A DNA stretch of 64,000 nucleotides from Rhodocyclales bacterium (GCA_016214145.1 JACRPA010000002.1:248001-312000), one strand, 5' to 3'. Shown: positions 29,415 through 39,027, counted from the first letter of the stretch. Numbers and translations: made by a program. The notes: generated from the sequence alone by a model not told the origin.

Positions 29415-29995
29415 CAGCCGCCCAGTCCGGCAAAGCCCATGAAGGCCATCGACAGCAGCCCCGCCAGCATCAGCGAGAGCGCCGTGCCCTGCACGACGCC
29501 GGGGACGTTCGACAACTGCAGCCGTTCGCGCACGCTGGCCATCAGCACCAGCGCCAGGGTAAAGCCTGAGCCGCCGCCGAAGCTGAACACCATGGCCTGG
29601 GCGAAGCTGTACTCGCGCGCCGTCTGGAACAGCGCCACGCCGAGCACCGCGCAGTTGGTGGTGATCAGCGGCAGGTAGATGCCCAGCGCGCGAAACAGCG
29701 CCGGGCTGGTCTTCTTGAGGAACATCTCCACCAGCTGCACCGCCGAGGCGATCACCACGATGTAGGAGATCAGCCGCAGGAACTCCAGCTGGAACATCGT
29801 CAGCAGCAGGTTCAGGCCGAAGGCGCAGAGCGAAGCCACCAGCATGACGAAAGTCGTCGCCACGCCCATCGGGAAGGCCGTGTCGAGCCGCGCCGAGACG
29901 CCGAGGAAGGGGCACAGGCCGAGGAACATCGCCAGCACGAAGTTGTTGGCGAGGACGGCGGCGAGGAATATCTGGCCGAGCGATTCAGGCGCCAT
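29414..29995 (-). CDS. rnfA: Rnf electron transport complex subunit A
   Basis: A 193-residue protein with six membrane helices, homologous to RnfE and NqrE. The conserved NNFVLAMFLGLCPFLGVSAR near residue 17 and TTNCAVLGVALFQ near residue 110 each supply a cysteine; in Rnf and NQR these bind an intramembrane iron-sulfur cluster at the A/E interface. It overlaps rnfE by 11 bp and the small Cys-rich gene by 1 bp. Confidence 0.95.
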   Translation of the reverse strand: MAPESLGQIFLAAVLANNFVLAMFLGLCPFLGVSARLDTAFPMGVATTFVMLVASLCAFGLNLLLTMFQLEFLRLISYIVVIASAVQLVEMFLKKTSPALFRALGIYLPLITTNCAVLGVALFQTAREYSFAQAMVFSFGGGSGFTLALVLMASVRERLQLSNVPGVVQGTALSLMLAGLLSMAFMGFAGLGG

Positions 29996-30632
29996 GGCCG
30001 CCCTCCTGCGCCGCCAGGCGCGCTTCCTTGCGCCGCTTCAGCGCCGAGAACAGCAGCAGCCAGCCGCCCAGCACGATGAAGCCGCCGGGCGGCAGCACCA
30101 TCACCACCCAGGGCTGGAAGTTCGCGCCGAACAGCGAAACGCCGAACAGCGTGCCGGCGCCGAGGACCTCGCGCACCGTGCCGAGCGCCAGCAGGCCGAT
30201 GACGAAGCCGAGGCTCATGCCCAGCGCGTTCACCATCGCCGTGATCGGCGGGTTTTTCGAGGCGTGCGCCTCGGCGCGGCCGAGGATGATGCAGTTCACC
30301 ACGATGAGCTGGATGAAGGCGCCCAGCGCGTCGTACACCGCCAGGCTCACCGCCTGGATGACGTAGTCCACCACCGTGACGAAGGTGGCGATGATGACGA
30401 TGTAGGTGGCGATGCGCACTTCCTTCGGCACGATGTTGCGCATCAGCGACACCAGCCCGCAGGAGCACACCAGCACGAAGGCCGTCGCCAGTCCCATCGA
30501 CAGGGCGTTCATGGCCGATACCGTCACCGCCAGCGTCGGGCACATGCCCAGCACCATGACGAATACCGGATTCTGGCGCCAGATGCCCTCCATGAACTCG
30601 TCGAAGGTCTGCGCCCGGGAGAGATCGCTCAT
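29985..30632 (-). CDS. rnfE: Rnf electron transport complex subunit E
   Basis: A 215-residue membrane subunit pairing with RnfA. The motifs NPVFVMVLGMCPTLAVTVSA and LIVVNCIILGRAEAHASKNP carry the paired cysteines and are diagnostic. It starts at the ATG at 30632 overlapping the rnfG stop (ATGA) and overlaps rnfA. The C-terminal tail is charged and cytoplasmic. Confidence 0.95.
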   Translation of the reverse strand: MSDLSRAQTFDEFMEGIWRQNPVFVMVLGMCPTLAVTVSAMNALSMGLATAFVLVCSCGLVSLMRNIVPKEVRIATYIVIIATFVTVVDYVIQAVSLAVYDALGAFIQLIVVNCIILGRAEAHASKNPPITAMVNALGMSLGFVIGLLALGTVREVLGAGTLFGVSLFGANFQPWVVMVLPPGGFIVLGGWLLLFSALKRRKEARLAAQEGGHGA

Positions 30633-31312
30633 GATTTCTTTTTCCGGAGTTTTTCCATCTCGGGCACAAGCTTCGGCAGCAGCGACTGCGCGCTGTCGTT
30701 GATCGCCTTGCCGACGGCGCGCGAGGTCACCGTGGCGCCGGCGATGGCGTCGATTTCCCAACCCTTGGTCTTGCTGCCGTGCTTGACCGCCTTCACCTCG
30801 TTGGCAAGGGCCGACAGTTCGGCGTTCAGTTTCACGTCGAGCGCCTGGAAGTTGGCGAGGAAGGCCTTGTCGGTGACGATCTTGTCGCCGATGCCCGGCG
30901 TCTCCTTCATCGCCACCACGCCGATGCCAGTGATGCAGCGGCAGTCCGGCGCATAGCCGTAGAGGAGGCGCACCGTGTCGGCGTAGCCCTTGGCGCCCGC
31001 CTCCACCGCGATGCCGGCCAGCGCGCCGTCCGCATCGTAGGTCGCATAGAACCTGGTCGCGCCCGCCACCGCCTCGCCGCCGGCCGGCCGGATGCCCAGC
31101 GCCGTCGCCTGCCATTCGGCCATCGTCTTCGCCGCCGGGATGACCTTGAACACCGTGCGCTCCAGTGCCAGGCGGCGGTTCGCCGCCGCGGCATCGTAAG
31201 TGCCCTGGTAGGCGCCGACAATGATGAGGCCGCAGACGGTCGACACGATGCCGAGCGTCTTCACCAGCGAGCTCGCCGGCGTTGCCTGGGGCGATGTGGC
31301 GGGCAGCGTCAT
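30629..31312 (-). CDS. rnfG: Rnf complex FMN-carrying subunit G
   Basis: A 227-residue subunit with one N-terminal membrane helix (TLGIVSTVCGLIIVGAYQGT) and a periplasmic FMN-binding domain. The covalent flavin site is IDAIAGATVTSRAV near residue 195; the second threonine of the GATVT stretch carries FMN after ApbE action in this family. No apbE gene is in the window. It overlaps rnfD and rnfE by 4 bp each. Confidence 0.94.
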   Translation of the reverse strand: MTLPATSPQATPASSLVKTLGIVSTVCGLIIVGAYQGTYDAAAANRRLALERTVFKVIPAAKTMAEWQATALGIRPAGGEAVAGATRFYATYDADGALAGIAVEAGAKGYADTVRLLYGYAPDCRCITGIGVVAMKETPGIGDKIVTDKAFLANFQALDVKLNAELSALANEVKAVKHGSKTKGWEIDAIAGATVTSRAVGKAINDSAQSLLPKLVPEMEKLRKKKS

Positions 31313-32457
31313 GGTTTCTTCGGCTTGTTCTTGAGAAAGCGTTTCTTCGGCGTCTTCGCGCCGGCTTCCTCGCGTGAGATGTAGTCGGGATGCAGCGTGT
31401 AGGAGCCCTGGCGCCGCGCCTGGATCGAGGCGCCCTTGCCGAAGGGCGTCGGCTGGGTGATGCGCTCGATCAGCGGCGTCGCCGCGTTGCCGATGAGGAT
31501 GGCGTACATGACGCCCTCCGGCAGGCCGCTGTAGTAGCGGATCACCACCGTCATCACGCCGATCAGTGCGCCGTACGCCCACATGCCGCGCGGCGTCACC
31601 GGCGAGGTGGCCATGTCGGTGGCCATGTAGACCGCGCCGAGGATCAGGCCGCCGGAGAACAGCATGAAGAAGGGATCGGGAAAGCGCGTGCCGAAGGCGG
31701 CATAGATCAGCAGCGCCGACAGGCCGGCGCTGCCCAGCACGGCGACGGGAATGCGCCAGTCCATGAAGCGGCGCAGCGCGAGGTAGGCGCCGCACAGCAC
31801 GATCAGCAACGGAGACGGGCCGACCGCCATGTGGCCCGTGAGCGAAGTCACCAGATCCCAGGCCGGCGTGACGAAACCCTCGAATTTCCAGCGTGCCAGG
31901 GGCGAGGCGCTGGCCAGGGTGTCGTACTGCATGGCCTTCAGCCAGGCGGCGGTGTCCGCCGGCGCCATCAGCGGCCAGGCCAGCGAGGAAGGAATGAATT
32001 CCGTGAAGCGTCCCGCCAGGAACGACGGCGTGTAGGTGGCGATCGCCGCCGGGAAGGCCGCCTGCACGAAGGCGCGGCCGACCAGCGCCGGATTGAAGAC
32101 GTTGAAGCCGATGCCGCCGAAGATCGCCTTGCCCAGGGCGATGGAAGCGATGCCGGCGACGGCGCCCATCCACAGCGGAAATCCCGGCGGCAGGGTCAGC
32201 GCCAGCAGCAGGCCGGTGATGGTGGCGGAAAAATCCGACAGGCTGCCTGCCTGGGTGCCGGTGCGCACGAAGGCCCGCTCGGCGAACAGGCAGGATGCCG
32301 TGACGACGAGGATCGAGGCCGCCGCCGAGAGGCCGTACTGGTAGATGAAGAAGGCGCACACCGGCAGCAGCGAATACACGACGTTCGCCATGATCTGCTC
32401 GACGCTGCGCGGCCCCTTGATGTGCGGCGCGCTGCGGATTTCGGTGGTGGCGTTCAT
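31309..32457 (-). CDS. rnfD: Rnf complex subunit D
   Basis: A 382-residue NqrB-like membrane subunit with about ten helices. GIGFNVFNPALVGRAFVQAA is the family core. Covalent FMN is normally attached to a threonine in a (S/T)GATPL-type motif. The corresponding place here reads DTLASASPLARW, with serine where threonine is expected, which is unusual. The start is the ATG at 32457; longer readings run into the inverted repeat upstream and are not plausible. Confidence 0.93.
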   Translation of the reverse strand: MNATTEIRSAPHIKGPRSVEQIMANVVYSLLPVCAFFIYQYGLSAAASILVVTASCLFAERAFVRTGTQAGSLSDFSATITGLLLALTLPPGFPLWMGAVAGIASIALGKAIFGGIGFNVFNPALVGRAFVQAAFPAAIATYTPSFLAGRFTEFIPSSLAWPLMAPADTAAWLKAMQYDTLASASPLARWKFEGFVTPAWDLVTSLTGHMAVGPSPLLIVLCGAYLALRRFMDWRIPVAVLGSAGLSALLIYAAFGTRFPDPFFMLFSGGLILGAVYMATDMATSPVTPRGMWAYGALIGVMTVVIRYYSGLPEGVMYAILIGNAATPLIERITQPTPFGKGASIQARRQGSYTLHPDYISREEAGAKTPKKRFLKNKPKKP

Positions 32458-32478
32458 CGCTGTCCCAGAACCGCTTTC

Positions 32479-32566
32479 GACGCAAAGAACGCAAAGACGC
32501 GAAGGACGCAAAGAAAATCATGCATGAACTCCTTTGCGCTCTTTGCGTCTTTGCGTTCTTTGCGTT
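32479..32566. repeat. CGCAAAG inverted repeat between rnfC and rnfD
   Basis: Left arm (32479-32513) is built of GACGCAAAGAACGCAAAGAC-type units. The right arm (32532-32566) is its imperfect reverse complement, built of CTTTGCG units. The transcript would fold into a hairpin of more than 30 bp between rnfC and rnfD. Repeats of this kind are scattered in many betaproteobacterial genomes. It fills most of the 121-bp rnfC-rnfD gap. Confidence 0.8.
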
Positions 32567-32578
32567 GAGAGAGTCTTT

Positions 32579-33934
32579 TCACGCCACCGCCTTTTCGCGC
32601 AGGATCTGCTTCGCGACGCGGAACTGCTGGACCAGCGGGATGTTGGACGGGCAGGTATAGGTGCAGCAGCCGCATTCGAAGCAGTCGCCGAGGTGATACT
32701 GCTTCGCCATCAGGTCGTATTCGCGCTTGGCGGCGAGCATGCCCAGCGTCGAGGGATTCAGGCCCATCGGGCAGGATTCGACGCACTCGCCGCACTTGAT
32801 GCAGGGATAGCTGCGGCGCCCTTCGCGGTTCGCCATGTCCTCGCCGCGGAACACCAGCACGCCCGAGACGCCCTTGGTCACCGGCACATCGAGCGAGGCC
32901 ACCGACTGGCCCATCATCGGGCCGCCGAGGATCACCTGCCTGGAATTGCTGGCAACTGAGGCGGGCGCGCCCACGTAGTCGAGCACGAAGGACAGCGGCG
33001 TGCCGAGCGGCACGCGGTAGTCGCCGGGCCGCGCCACGCCGGGGCCGGTGACCGTGACGACGCGCTCGACCAGCCCCTGCCCCGTCGGCAGCAGCCGTCC
33101 GAGGGCGGCCAGCGTGCCGACATTGTTCACCACCATGCCGAGCGACAGCGGCAGCTTGCCCGACGGCACCTCGACGCCGAACAGCGCCGTGATGAGCATC
33201 TTCTCCGAGCCCTGCGGATACTTGGTCGGCACCTCCTCGACGAAGATGCCGCCCTGCGGCGGCAGCGCCCGGCGCATCGCCTCGGCCGCCTCCGGCTTGT
33301 TGTCCTCGACCCCGATGATGGCGCGGCTCGCGCCGGTGGCGCGCATGGCGTGGCGGATGCCGGTCATCAGGTCCTGCGCCTGCTCCACCATGACGCGGTG
33401 GTCGCAGGTGAGGTACGGCTCGCACTCGCAGCCGTTTACCACCAGCGTCTCCACCTTGGCGCCCTCCGGCACCGTCAGCTTGGCATGGCTGGGAAAGGCC
33501 GCGCCGCCAAGGCCGACCATGCCGCTGCGCTGCACGGCCAGCACGATCTCCTGCGGTGGGAAGGCGTCGAGGTCCTGCGGCGCGCCCCACAGCACTTCCT
33601 GGGTCGACGCCTCGAACGCGCGGATGACGATGCATTCCGTCCACTGCCCGCGCGCGCTCGGCCGCAGCTCGATGGCCTCCACCACGCCGGTCGCCGGCGC
33701 GTGCTGCGGCACCGACAGCCAGCCGTCGGCCGCCGCGATGGGCTGGCCGCGCAGCACCTCCTCGCCGACGCGCACGGTCGGCCGCGACGGCCTGCCGATG
33801 TGCTGCGACAGCGGCACCACCAGCCGCGGCGCGAACGGCAGCCGGCGAATCGGCCGGTCGGCGGTGTGCTTGCAGCCCGGCGGATGCACCCCACGCTGGA
33901 AGGCCTCGCCACGGAAGTAGGAGAGCAGCTTCAT
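32579..33934 (-). CDS. rnfC: Rnf complex NADH/ferredoxin-linked subunit C
   Basis: A 451-residue peripheral subunit. The central region carries the NADH/FMN fold (SGMVGLGGAAFPSHAKL and NGCECEPYLTCDHRVM). Two 4Fe-4S motifs sit at the C-terminus: CIKCGECVESCP near residue 375 and CFECGCCTYTCP near residue 415. The start at 33934 gives MKLLSYFRGEAFQRGVHPP. Upstream bases belong to a repeat and offer no good ribosome site, so translation may depend on upstream transcript processing. Confidence 0.94.
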   Translation of the reverse strand: MKLLSYFRGEAFQRGVHPPGCKHTADRPIRRLPFAPRLVVPLSQHIGRPSRPTVRVGEEVLRGQPIAAADGWLSVPQHAPATGVVEAIELRPSARGQWTECIVIRAFEASTQEVLWGAPQDLDAFPPQEIVLAVQRSGMVGLGGAAFPSHAKLTVPEGAKVETLVVNGCECEPYLTCDHRVMVEQAQDLMTGIRHAMRATGASRAIIGVEDNKPEAAEAMRRALPPQGGIFVEEVPTKYPQGSEKMLITALFGVEVPSGKLPLSLGMVVNNVGTLAALGRLLPTGQGLVERVVTVTGPGVARPGDYRVPLGTPLSFVLDYVGAPASVASNSRQVILGGPMMGQSVASLDVPVTKGVSGVLVFRGEDMANREGRRSYPCIKCGECVESCPMGLNPSTLGMLAAKREYDLMAKQYHLGDCFECGCCTYTCPSNIPLVQQFRVAKQILREKAVA

Positions 33935-33937
33935 GGT

Positions 33938-34077
33938 GCGTGAGGAGTGAGGCGTAAGGAGTGAGGGGCAAAGCTCTCGCCGAACTCGCCGCTGCACTTC
34001 GATATCGGTTCCTTCTCATGCAACTGCCGAACCATGACGCTCTTACTCCTCACCCCTCACTCCTCTCTCCTCACGCC
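33938..34077. repeat. GAGTGAGG inverted repeat between nifJ-like gene and rnfC
   Basis: The left arm near 33938-33968 is built of GTGAGGAGTGAGG units. The right arm at 34041-34077 is built of CTCCTCACCCCTCACTCC units in reverse complement, with about 70 bases between. It fills the whole gap between rnfC and the upstream oxidoreductase gene, whose TAG stop is at 34078-34080, immediately after the repeat. Confidence 0.75.
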
Positions 34078-37000
34078 CTAGTTGTATTTCGCCGCGCGTG
34101 CCATCAGCTTCTCGATGCCCGGCTCGTTCATGTTCCACGGCGTGCCGGGGTGCAGGCAGCCGGCGGTGCACTTCTCTGCCGCCTTGACGATGTCGGCGAA
34201 CTTGCCGCCCTTCGGATTCACCACGACGGCCAGCTTCTGCGCGTTGTAGGCGAACACCTTCGGCGCGAGGGTGGTGCATTCGTCGCAGGCGGTGCACTCC
34301 GGCGTCTCGATCCACACCGGCTCGTAGCCGTCCGCCGTCGGCGCGCCCTGCGCAGCGATCTGCAGCGGGGCATTGGCCGCCGGCGCATCGCCGCCGCTCA
34401 CGCCCAGGCTGGCCGTGATCTTCGCCAGCAGCTCGGCGCGCACCTGGTCGGCCAGCATCTCGGTGTCCACCGCGCTGCGGTCGAGGCCGGCAATGCCTTT
34501 CAACTGCTTCCAGAAATTCAGGCGTTCCTCGGTGGCGCGCACCAGGTCCTCGGTGGCCAGCAGGCGCATCAGGCGGTTCTTCTGGTCCGTCGCCCAGATG
34601 AAGGGGAACTTGCCCTCGCGCTCGTCCTTGTCGAGCCTGATGAAATCGGCCATGGGCACCATGTCGTCGTTCCAGGTCTCCGGCGGCGCCTTCCTGAACT
34701 GCTTGCCGAAGCGCCCTTCCGTCGCCGCGAAGTCGGCGAAGGTCATCGGCAGCGCCATCTTCTCCGCGGCGCCGTTCTCGTCGGTGTAGTTCAGGGTATA
34801 GACCGGCCAGTCCTGGTCGAGCGCCGGGTTGCCATCCAGGCTGACGCATTCCGAGAAGGTCGTGCCGGCATCCGGATCGAAGCGGAACAGCGGATAGGCC
34901 CTGCCCTCCACCGCCAGCTTGCTCTGGTCCACGCTCTTGTCGTCGCCGATGCCGTGCTCCGGCGGGCACACCGCGTAGATGTTGAACAGCGCCGGTCGGC
35001 GCGAGTTGAGGCCGTCGATGTAGCTCTCGATCAGGTGGTTGGTGTGGGCGATGGTGCCGGACATCACGTAGGACGTGCGGTGCGCCATGCCGATCAGGCT
35101 GATCTCCTTGCGCGTCTCCTGCTTGCCGCGCTGGGCGGCGCCGAAGGGCGCCATGTCGGAGATCTGGCCGGTGAAGCCGGAGGTGCAGGCCTGGCCGCCG
35201 GTGTTCGAATACACCTGGGTGTCCACCACCAGCACCTTGATCGGCATGCCGGACATCAGCGCGCGCGACAGGTTCTGGAAGCCGATGTCGTACATCGCGC
35301 CGTCGCCGCCGAGCGAGACCACCGGCGGGCAGAGCAGCCATTCGTCCTCGGAGAACTGCTGCCAGGTGAAGCGGCGGAAGAAATCCTCGTGCTTCTCGGC
35401 GCTGTACTCGCCGGCGAGTTCGAGCTCGGCCATGCGCAGCGCCTTGAAGCCCTCCGCCATCTTCGCCATGTGGCCCTCGAAGATGCCCATCGCCACCGAC
35501 GGACTGTCCTGGAACAGATGGCTGGTCCAGGGGAAGGGATAGGGGTGGAAGGGATAGGTCGAGCCCCACACCGAAGTGCAGCCGGTGGAGTTGACGATGC
35601 CCATTTCGGCGCGGCCGCGCTTGCTTGGACCCTCGGCATAGCGCCACTTGAGGTCCTTCAGCTTCTCGATGAGCTGCGTCGCCCACTTCACCCAGGCCGG
35701 GTCGAGCGGCCGCGACGGCTTGTTCTCCATGATCTTCGCCGCCAGATTGGCCAGCGTCAGGTCGGATCCCTGCGTCTCGCGCACAGCGGCGAGCACCGCC
35801 CCGGTGTCGGAGAGGTCAACCGACTCGGTCAGCTTCATGCGGATGTGCTTCTCCAGGCGGGCGATCAGCTCGTCGAGGTGGGCGACGTGCTTCTCCACGC
35901 GCGGCTGCATCAGCGCCGTCACCGTGCCGGTGAAGAGATGGATGGCGGTCTTCTCGCCGCAGCCGAGGCAGGCGCCGTCGCCGCAGGGCATCGAGCCGTA
36001 GTTGCGCTTGTCGAGCAGCAGCGTCTCCAGCGCGCCGATCTTCTCGTCGAGGCTGTCGATGCGGCTGTACTCCTTCGGCGTCGACGGCAGGTCGAGCCAG
36101 AAATTCCAGTCGCGGCGCAGGCGCTCGGTGGATTCCTCGGTCTGCGTCACCATGCGCAGCGCGTCGTCCTCGCACACCTTGACGCACAGCGCGCAGGCCT
36201 TGCAGGTGTAAGGGTTGATGGTGATGGAGAACAGGCCGCCCGAGCCCTTGCCCTTCTTCTCCTTCTGCGTCCAGTAGGGCTTGGTGGTGCCGAACTGGAA
36301 GTCGCCGAGCGACTCGCGGAAAAGATGGAACTCCTCGGCGAGTTTTTCCCGTTCGGCTTCCGGCGCCTCGGCGACGGTGGCGTTGATGGCGTCGTCGATG
36401 AGCGGACGGATGCTCACGCCATCCCCTTCGATCATGCCGCGCAGCTTCTTCTCCAGCGTGCGCACGGCGCGGCGCAGGAAGCGCGTCGGCCGGCCGCCGC
36501 GCTCGACGCGCGTCACCGCCGTATTGAAGATGTCGGCCACCGAGCTGACCAGGCCGGGAATGGCGCTGTCCGGGCACTCCGTGTAGCAGTTGCCGCAGGC
36601 CGTGCAGTTCTCGGCGATCCACTCCGGGTACTCGAAGCGGATCTGCGTCATGTCGCGGAAGACGCCCGTGGCCGCCGGCACCAGCGAGGCGCCGATGAAG
36701 GGATCGACCAGGTTGTCGGAACCCTTGCCGCTGGCGTAGAAGCTGCCGGTCTGTTCCCAGAAGCGGTGGATATCCGCCACGCGGCCGTCGCCCTCGGGCA
36801 GCTGCTTGAGCATCACCGGCAGGCCGGCGCTCTTCTCGCGCAGGGTTCGCCGTGTCGCGCCGACTGACTTTTGCGTGATCTCCTTCAGCTCGGTGAAGCC
36901 GCGCCGCACGACGCGCAGGTTGTCGTCCACCACGCGCTGGCCCTTGCCGCCGAACTTCGCCTGCAGCTGGTCCTCGATGGCCTTGAACAGCTTCTCCTCG

Positions 37001-39006
37001 GTCAGGCCGGCGTTCTTCATCACCGGCGAGGCGGCGAAGAAGGCGCCCTGGAAGGCGATGCCCTGCATGCGCAGCTGCAGGTCGGCGCTGCCGGCCTCCT
37101 CGCGGGCGATCTGGAAGGCGTCGAGGTAGAAGACGCGGATGTCGTTGTCGACGATCTGCTTCTGCATCCACAGCGGGAAGCTCGCCCACAGGTCGGCCTC
37201 CGTGCGGTTGCTCTGCACGATGAAGACGCCGCCCTTCTTCAGGCCGGCGACGGGATTGGAATGCTCGTGCACGTTCGGATCGGGCGAGAGCACCACATCG
37301 ACGTACACGTACTCGCAGTTCACGCGGATCGGCTCCGGCGCCGCCGAGAGGTAATAGGTCGTCGGCTGGCCCTTCTTCTCCGAGCCGTATTTCGGGTTGG
37401 CCTTGATGTCCCAGCCGAGCAGCTCATACAGCGTCATCGCCAGGTTCTTGCCCGTGGTGATGGCGCCCCAGCCGCCGACCGAGTGCATGCGCACGGTGAT
37501 CGAATCCTTCGGCAGCAGGTTCGGGTTCTCGCTGCCGCGCAGCGCCAGCTCGCGGATGCGCGGATAGGCTTCGAGGATGTCCTGGTTGTGGATCTCGTCC
37601 TTCGGGTTGGCCGGCGTGTCGCGCACGAAGTCCACCGACAGGTAGAAGAACTTCTTCTGCGCCGCATCCGGCAGCATGTTCTCGATGGCGCCGATCAGCG
37701 CCTCGGGTTGCAGGTCGCGCGAACCGAGGCCGTAGCAGCCCGAATACAGGCGCGGCATGTCCTTCGCCGAGGCATAGGCGGCGTAGCCCTTGTAGGCCGG
37801 CTTGCCGTCGGCCGTGCCGTTTTCCATGCACTTGGCGATCGTGGCGCGCACCTCGCGCATCAGCGGCAGGTCCTCGGCCAGCGGCTGGTCGGTGCGCTCC
37901 AGCACCGCCACGCCCTTCTTGCCCTTGAGGACCGCGCCGAGCAGGTCGCCCGGGAAGGGCCGGAACATGGTCAGGTTCACCACGCCGACCTTCAGCTTGC
38001 GCGTCTCGCGCAGGTAGTCCGCGACGGCCTCGGCCTGCACGATCATGCTGCCCATGCCGAGGATCAGGTAGTCGGCGTCTTCGCAGCGATAGCCGTCCAC
38101 GCGGCTGTAGCGCCGCCCGGTCAGTTCGGCGAACTCGGCCATGCAGCGGTCGGCGATCTCGCCGATATGGTCGAAGAAGTACGGCCGCTGGCCGGCCACT
38201 GCCTGCATGTAGGCGTCCTGGTTCTGCACCGAGCCGGAGAGCAGCGGCACATCCACGTCCCAGATCGCCGGCACGCGGCGGCGCTTCGGGCCGTAGAGCA
38301 TGGCCTGGGCCGGCGTCGGCGTGTCGATGAGGTCGTCGGGCTTGCCGAGATACTCCGCCACCAGCTCGCGTTCGGGCAGCCGCACCGACTCGATCAGGTG
38401 CGTGGTGAGGAAGCCGTCCTGGCCGATGATGGCCGGCGTCAGCGAGATCTCCGCCGCCTTGCGCCCGATCAGGTTGAGGTCGGCCGCCTCCTGGGCATTC
38501 TTCGCCAGCACCTGGATGAAACCGGTGTCGTCGATGCAGTGGTAGTCGTCATGGCCGGCGTGCACGTTGAGCGAAGCCTTGGTGATGGCGCGGCAGCCCA
38601 TGTTGAGCACATAGGGCAGCCGCTTGCCGACGGCGGCGTAGAGCGACTCGTGCATGAAGGCCACGCCCTGGCCGGAGGAGAAATTCACGGCGCGCAGGCC
38701 GGTCATCGACATGCCGGCGGTGACGCCGGCGGCGGCGTGCTCGGATTCCGGCTCGATGAAGATCAGCGGCCGCTCTGAAATGTTGAGGTGGCCGGCGGCG
38801 GAGGCCTCGGCCCAGTACTCGCCCATCTGCGTCGAGGGCGTGATGGGATAGGCGCCGGCGGCGTCCGAAGCCTCGCGCTCGACATGGATGACGGCGGTGT
38901 TGCCGTCGACCGCGTCGCGCACGCCGGGATATTTCACCTGCGTCTTGTCCTTGCCGGCGCCGGCGCCGGTCTCGAACAGTTTGTATTCCATGAGCTTCTT
39001 CAGCAT
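34078..39006 (-). CDS. nifJ: very large pyruvate (2-oxoacid):ferredoxin oxidoreductase, NifJ-like
   Basis: A 1642-residue single-chain PFOR; ordinary NifJ proteins are near 1200. Such enzymes oxidise pyruvate plus CoA to acetyl-CoA and reduce ferredoxin. Order: pyrimidine-binding domain (GAYPITPSTQMGEYWAEASA); CoA and gamma domains (MHSVGGWGAITTGKNLAMTL, about 500-690); 2x4Fe-4S domain split by a roughly 120-residue insertion (CTACGNCYTECP near 797, CKACALCVKVC near 932); proximal cluster GDGACLGCGEKTA near 1005; TPP site SLGGDGAMYDIGFQNLSRAL near 1231; extra C-terminal ferredoxin-like domain (CTACDEC near 1569, KCTAGC). The start at 39006 has GAGGTG upstream. It lies within the rnf operon, so ferredoxin reduced here would feed Rnf. 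Substrate could be another 2-oxoacid. Confidence 0.88.
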   Translation of the reverse strand: MLKKLMEYKLFETGAGAGKDKTQVKYPGVRDAVDGNTAVIHVEREASDAAGAYPITPSTQMGEYWAEASAAGHLNISERPLIFIEPESEHAAAGVTAGMSMTGLRAVNFSSGQGVAFMHESLYAAVGKRLPYVLNMGCRAITKASLNVHAGHDDYHCIDDTGFIQVLAKNAQEAADLNLIGRKAAEISLTPAIIGQDGFLTTHLIESVRLPERELVAEYLGKPDDLIDTPTPAQAMLYGPKRRRVPAIWDVDVPLLSGSVQNQDAYMQAVAGQRPYFFDHIGEIADRCMAEFAELTGRRYSRVDGYRCEDADYLILGMGSMIVQAEAVADYLRETRKLKVGVVNLTMFRPFPGDLLGAVLKGKKGVAVLERTDQPLAEDLPLMREVRATIAKCMENGTADGKPAYKGYAAYASAKDMPRLYSGCYGLGSRDLQPEALIGAIENMLPDAAQKKFFYLSVDFVRDTPANPKDEIHNQDILEAYPRIRELALRGSENPNLLPKDSITVRMHSVGGWGAITTGKNLAMTLYELLGWDIKANPKYGSEKKGQPTTYYLSAAPEPIRVNCEYVYVDVVLSPDPNVHEHSNPVAGLKKGGVFIVQSNRTEADLWASFPLWMQKQIVDNDIRVFYLDAFQIAREEAGSADLQLRMQGIAFQGAFFAASPVMKNAGLTEEKLFKAIEDQLQAKFGGKGQRVVDDNLRVVRRGFTELKEITQKSVGATRRTLREKSAGLPVMLKQLPEGDGRVADIHRFWEQTGSFYASGKGSDNLVDPFIGASLVPAATGVFRDMTQIRFEYPEWIAENCTACGNCYTECPDSAIPGLVSSVADIFNTAVTRVERGGRPTRFLRRAVRTLEKKLRGMIEGDGVSIRPLIDDAINATVAEAPEAEREKLAEEFHLFRESLGDFQFGTTKPYWTQKEKKGKGSGGLFSITINPYTCKACALCVKVCEDDALRMVTQTEESTERLRRDWNFWLDLPSTPKEYSRIDSLDEKIGALETLLLDKRNYGSMPCGDGACLGCGEKTAIHLFTGTVTALMQPRVEKHVAHLDELIARLEKHIRMKLTESVDLSDTGAVLAAVRETQGSDLTLANLAAKIMENKPSRPLDPAWVKWATQLIEKLKDLKWRYAEGPSKRGRAEMGIVNSTGCTSVWGSTYPFHPYPFPWTSHLFQDSPSVAMGIFEGHMAKMAEGFKALRMAELELAGEYSAEKHEDFFRRFTWQQFSEDEWLLCPPVVSLGGDGAMYDIGFQNLSRALMSGMPIKVLVVDTQVYSNTGGQACTSGFTGQISDMAPFGAAQRGKQETRKEISLIGMAHRTSYVMSGTIAHTNHLIESYIDGLNSRRPALFNIYAVCPPEHGIGDDKSVDQSKLAVEGRAYPLFRFDPDAGTTFSECVSLDGNPALDQDWPVYTLNYTDENGAAEKMALPMTFADFAATEGRFGKQFRKAPPETWNDDMVPMADFIRLDKDEREGKFPFIWATDQKNRLMRLLATEDLVRATEERLNFWKQLKGIAGLDRSAVDTEMLADQVRAELLAKITASLGVSGGDAPAANAPLQIAAQGAPTADGYEPVWIETPECTACDECTTLAPKVFAYNAQKLAVVVNPKGGKFADIVKAAEKCTAGCLHPGTPWNMNEPGIEKLMARAAKYN
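36849..36871 (+). repeat. bipartite 23-bp motif
   Basis: GCCGT-GTCGCGCCG-ACTGACTTT; both halves exact. Antisense within the nifJ-like gene, where it gives TQKSVGATR using the codon TCA. Confidence 0.75.
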
Positions 39007-39027
39007 GGCATCACCTCAGGCGGAATT

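Noticed and set aside
33961-36867. 968-codon open frame on the plus strand
   Set aside because: Antisense shadow of the nifJ-like gene; GC-rich codon bias keeps the opposite frame open. Composition is His/Arg/Leu-rich with no recognisable domain.
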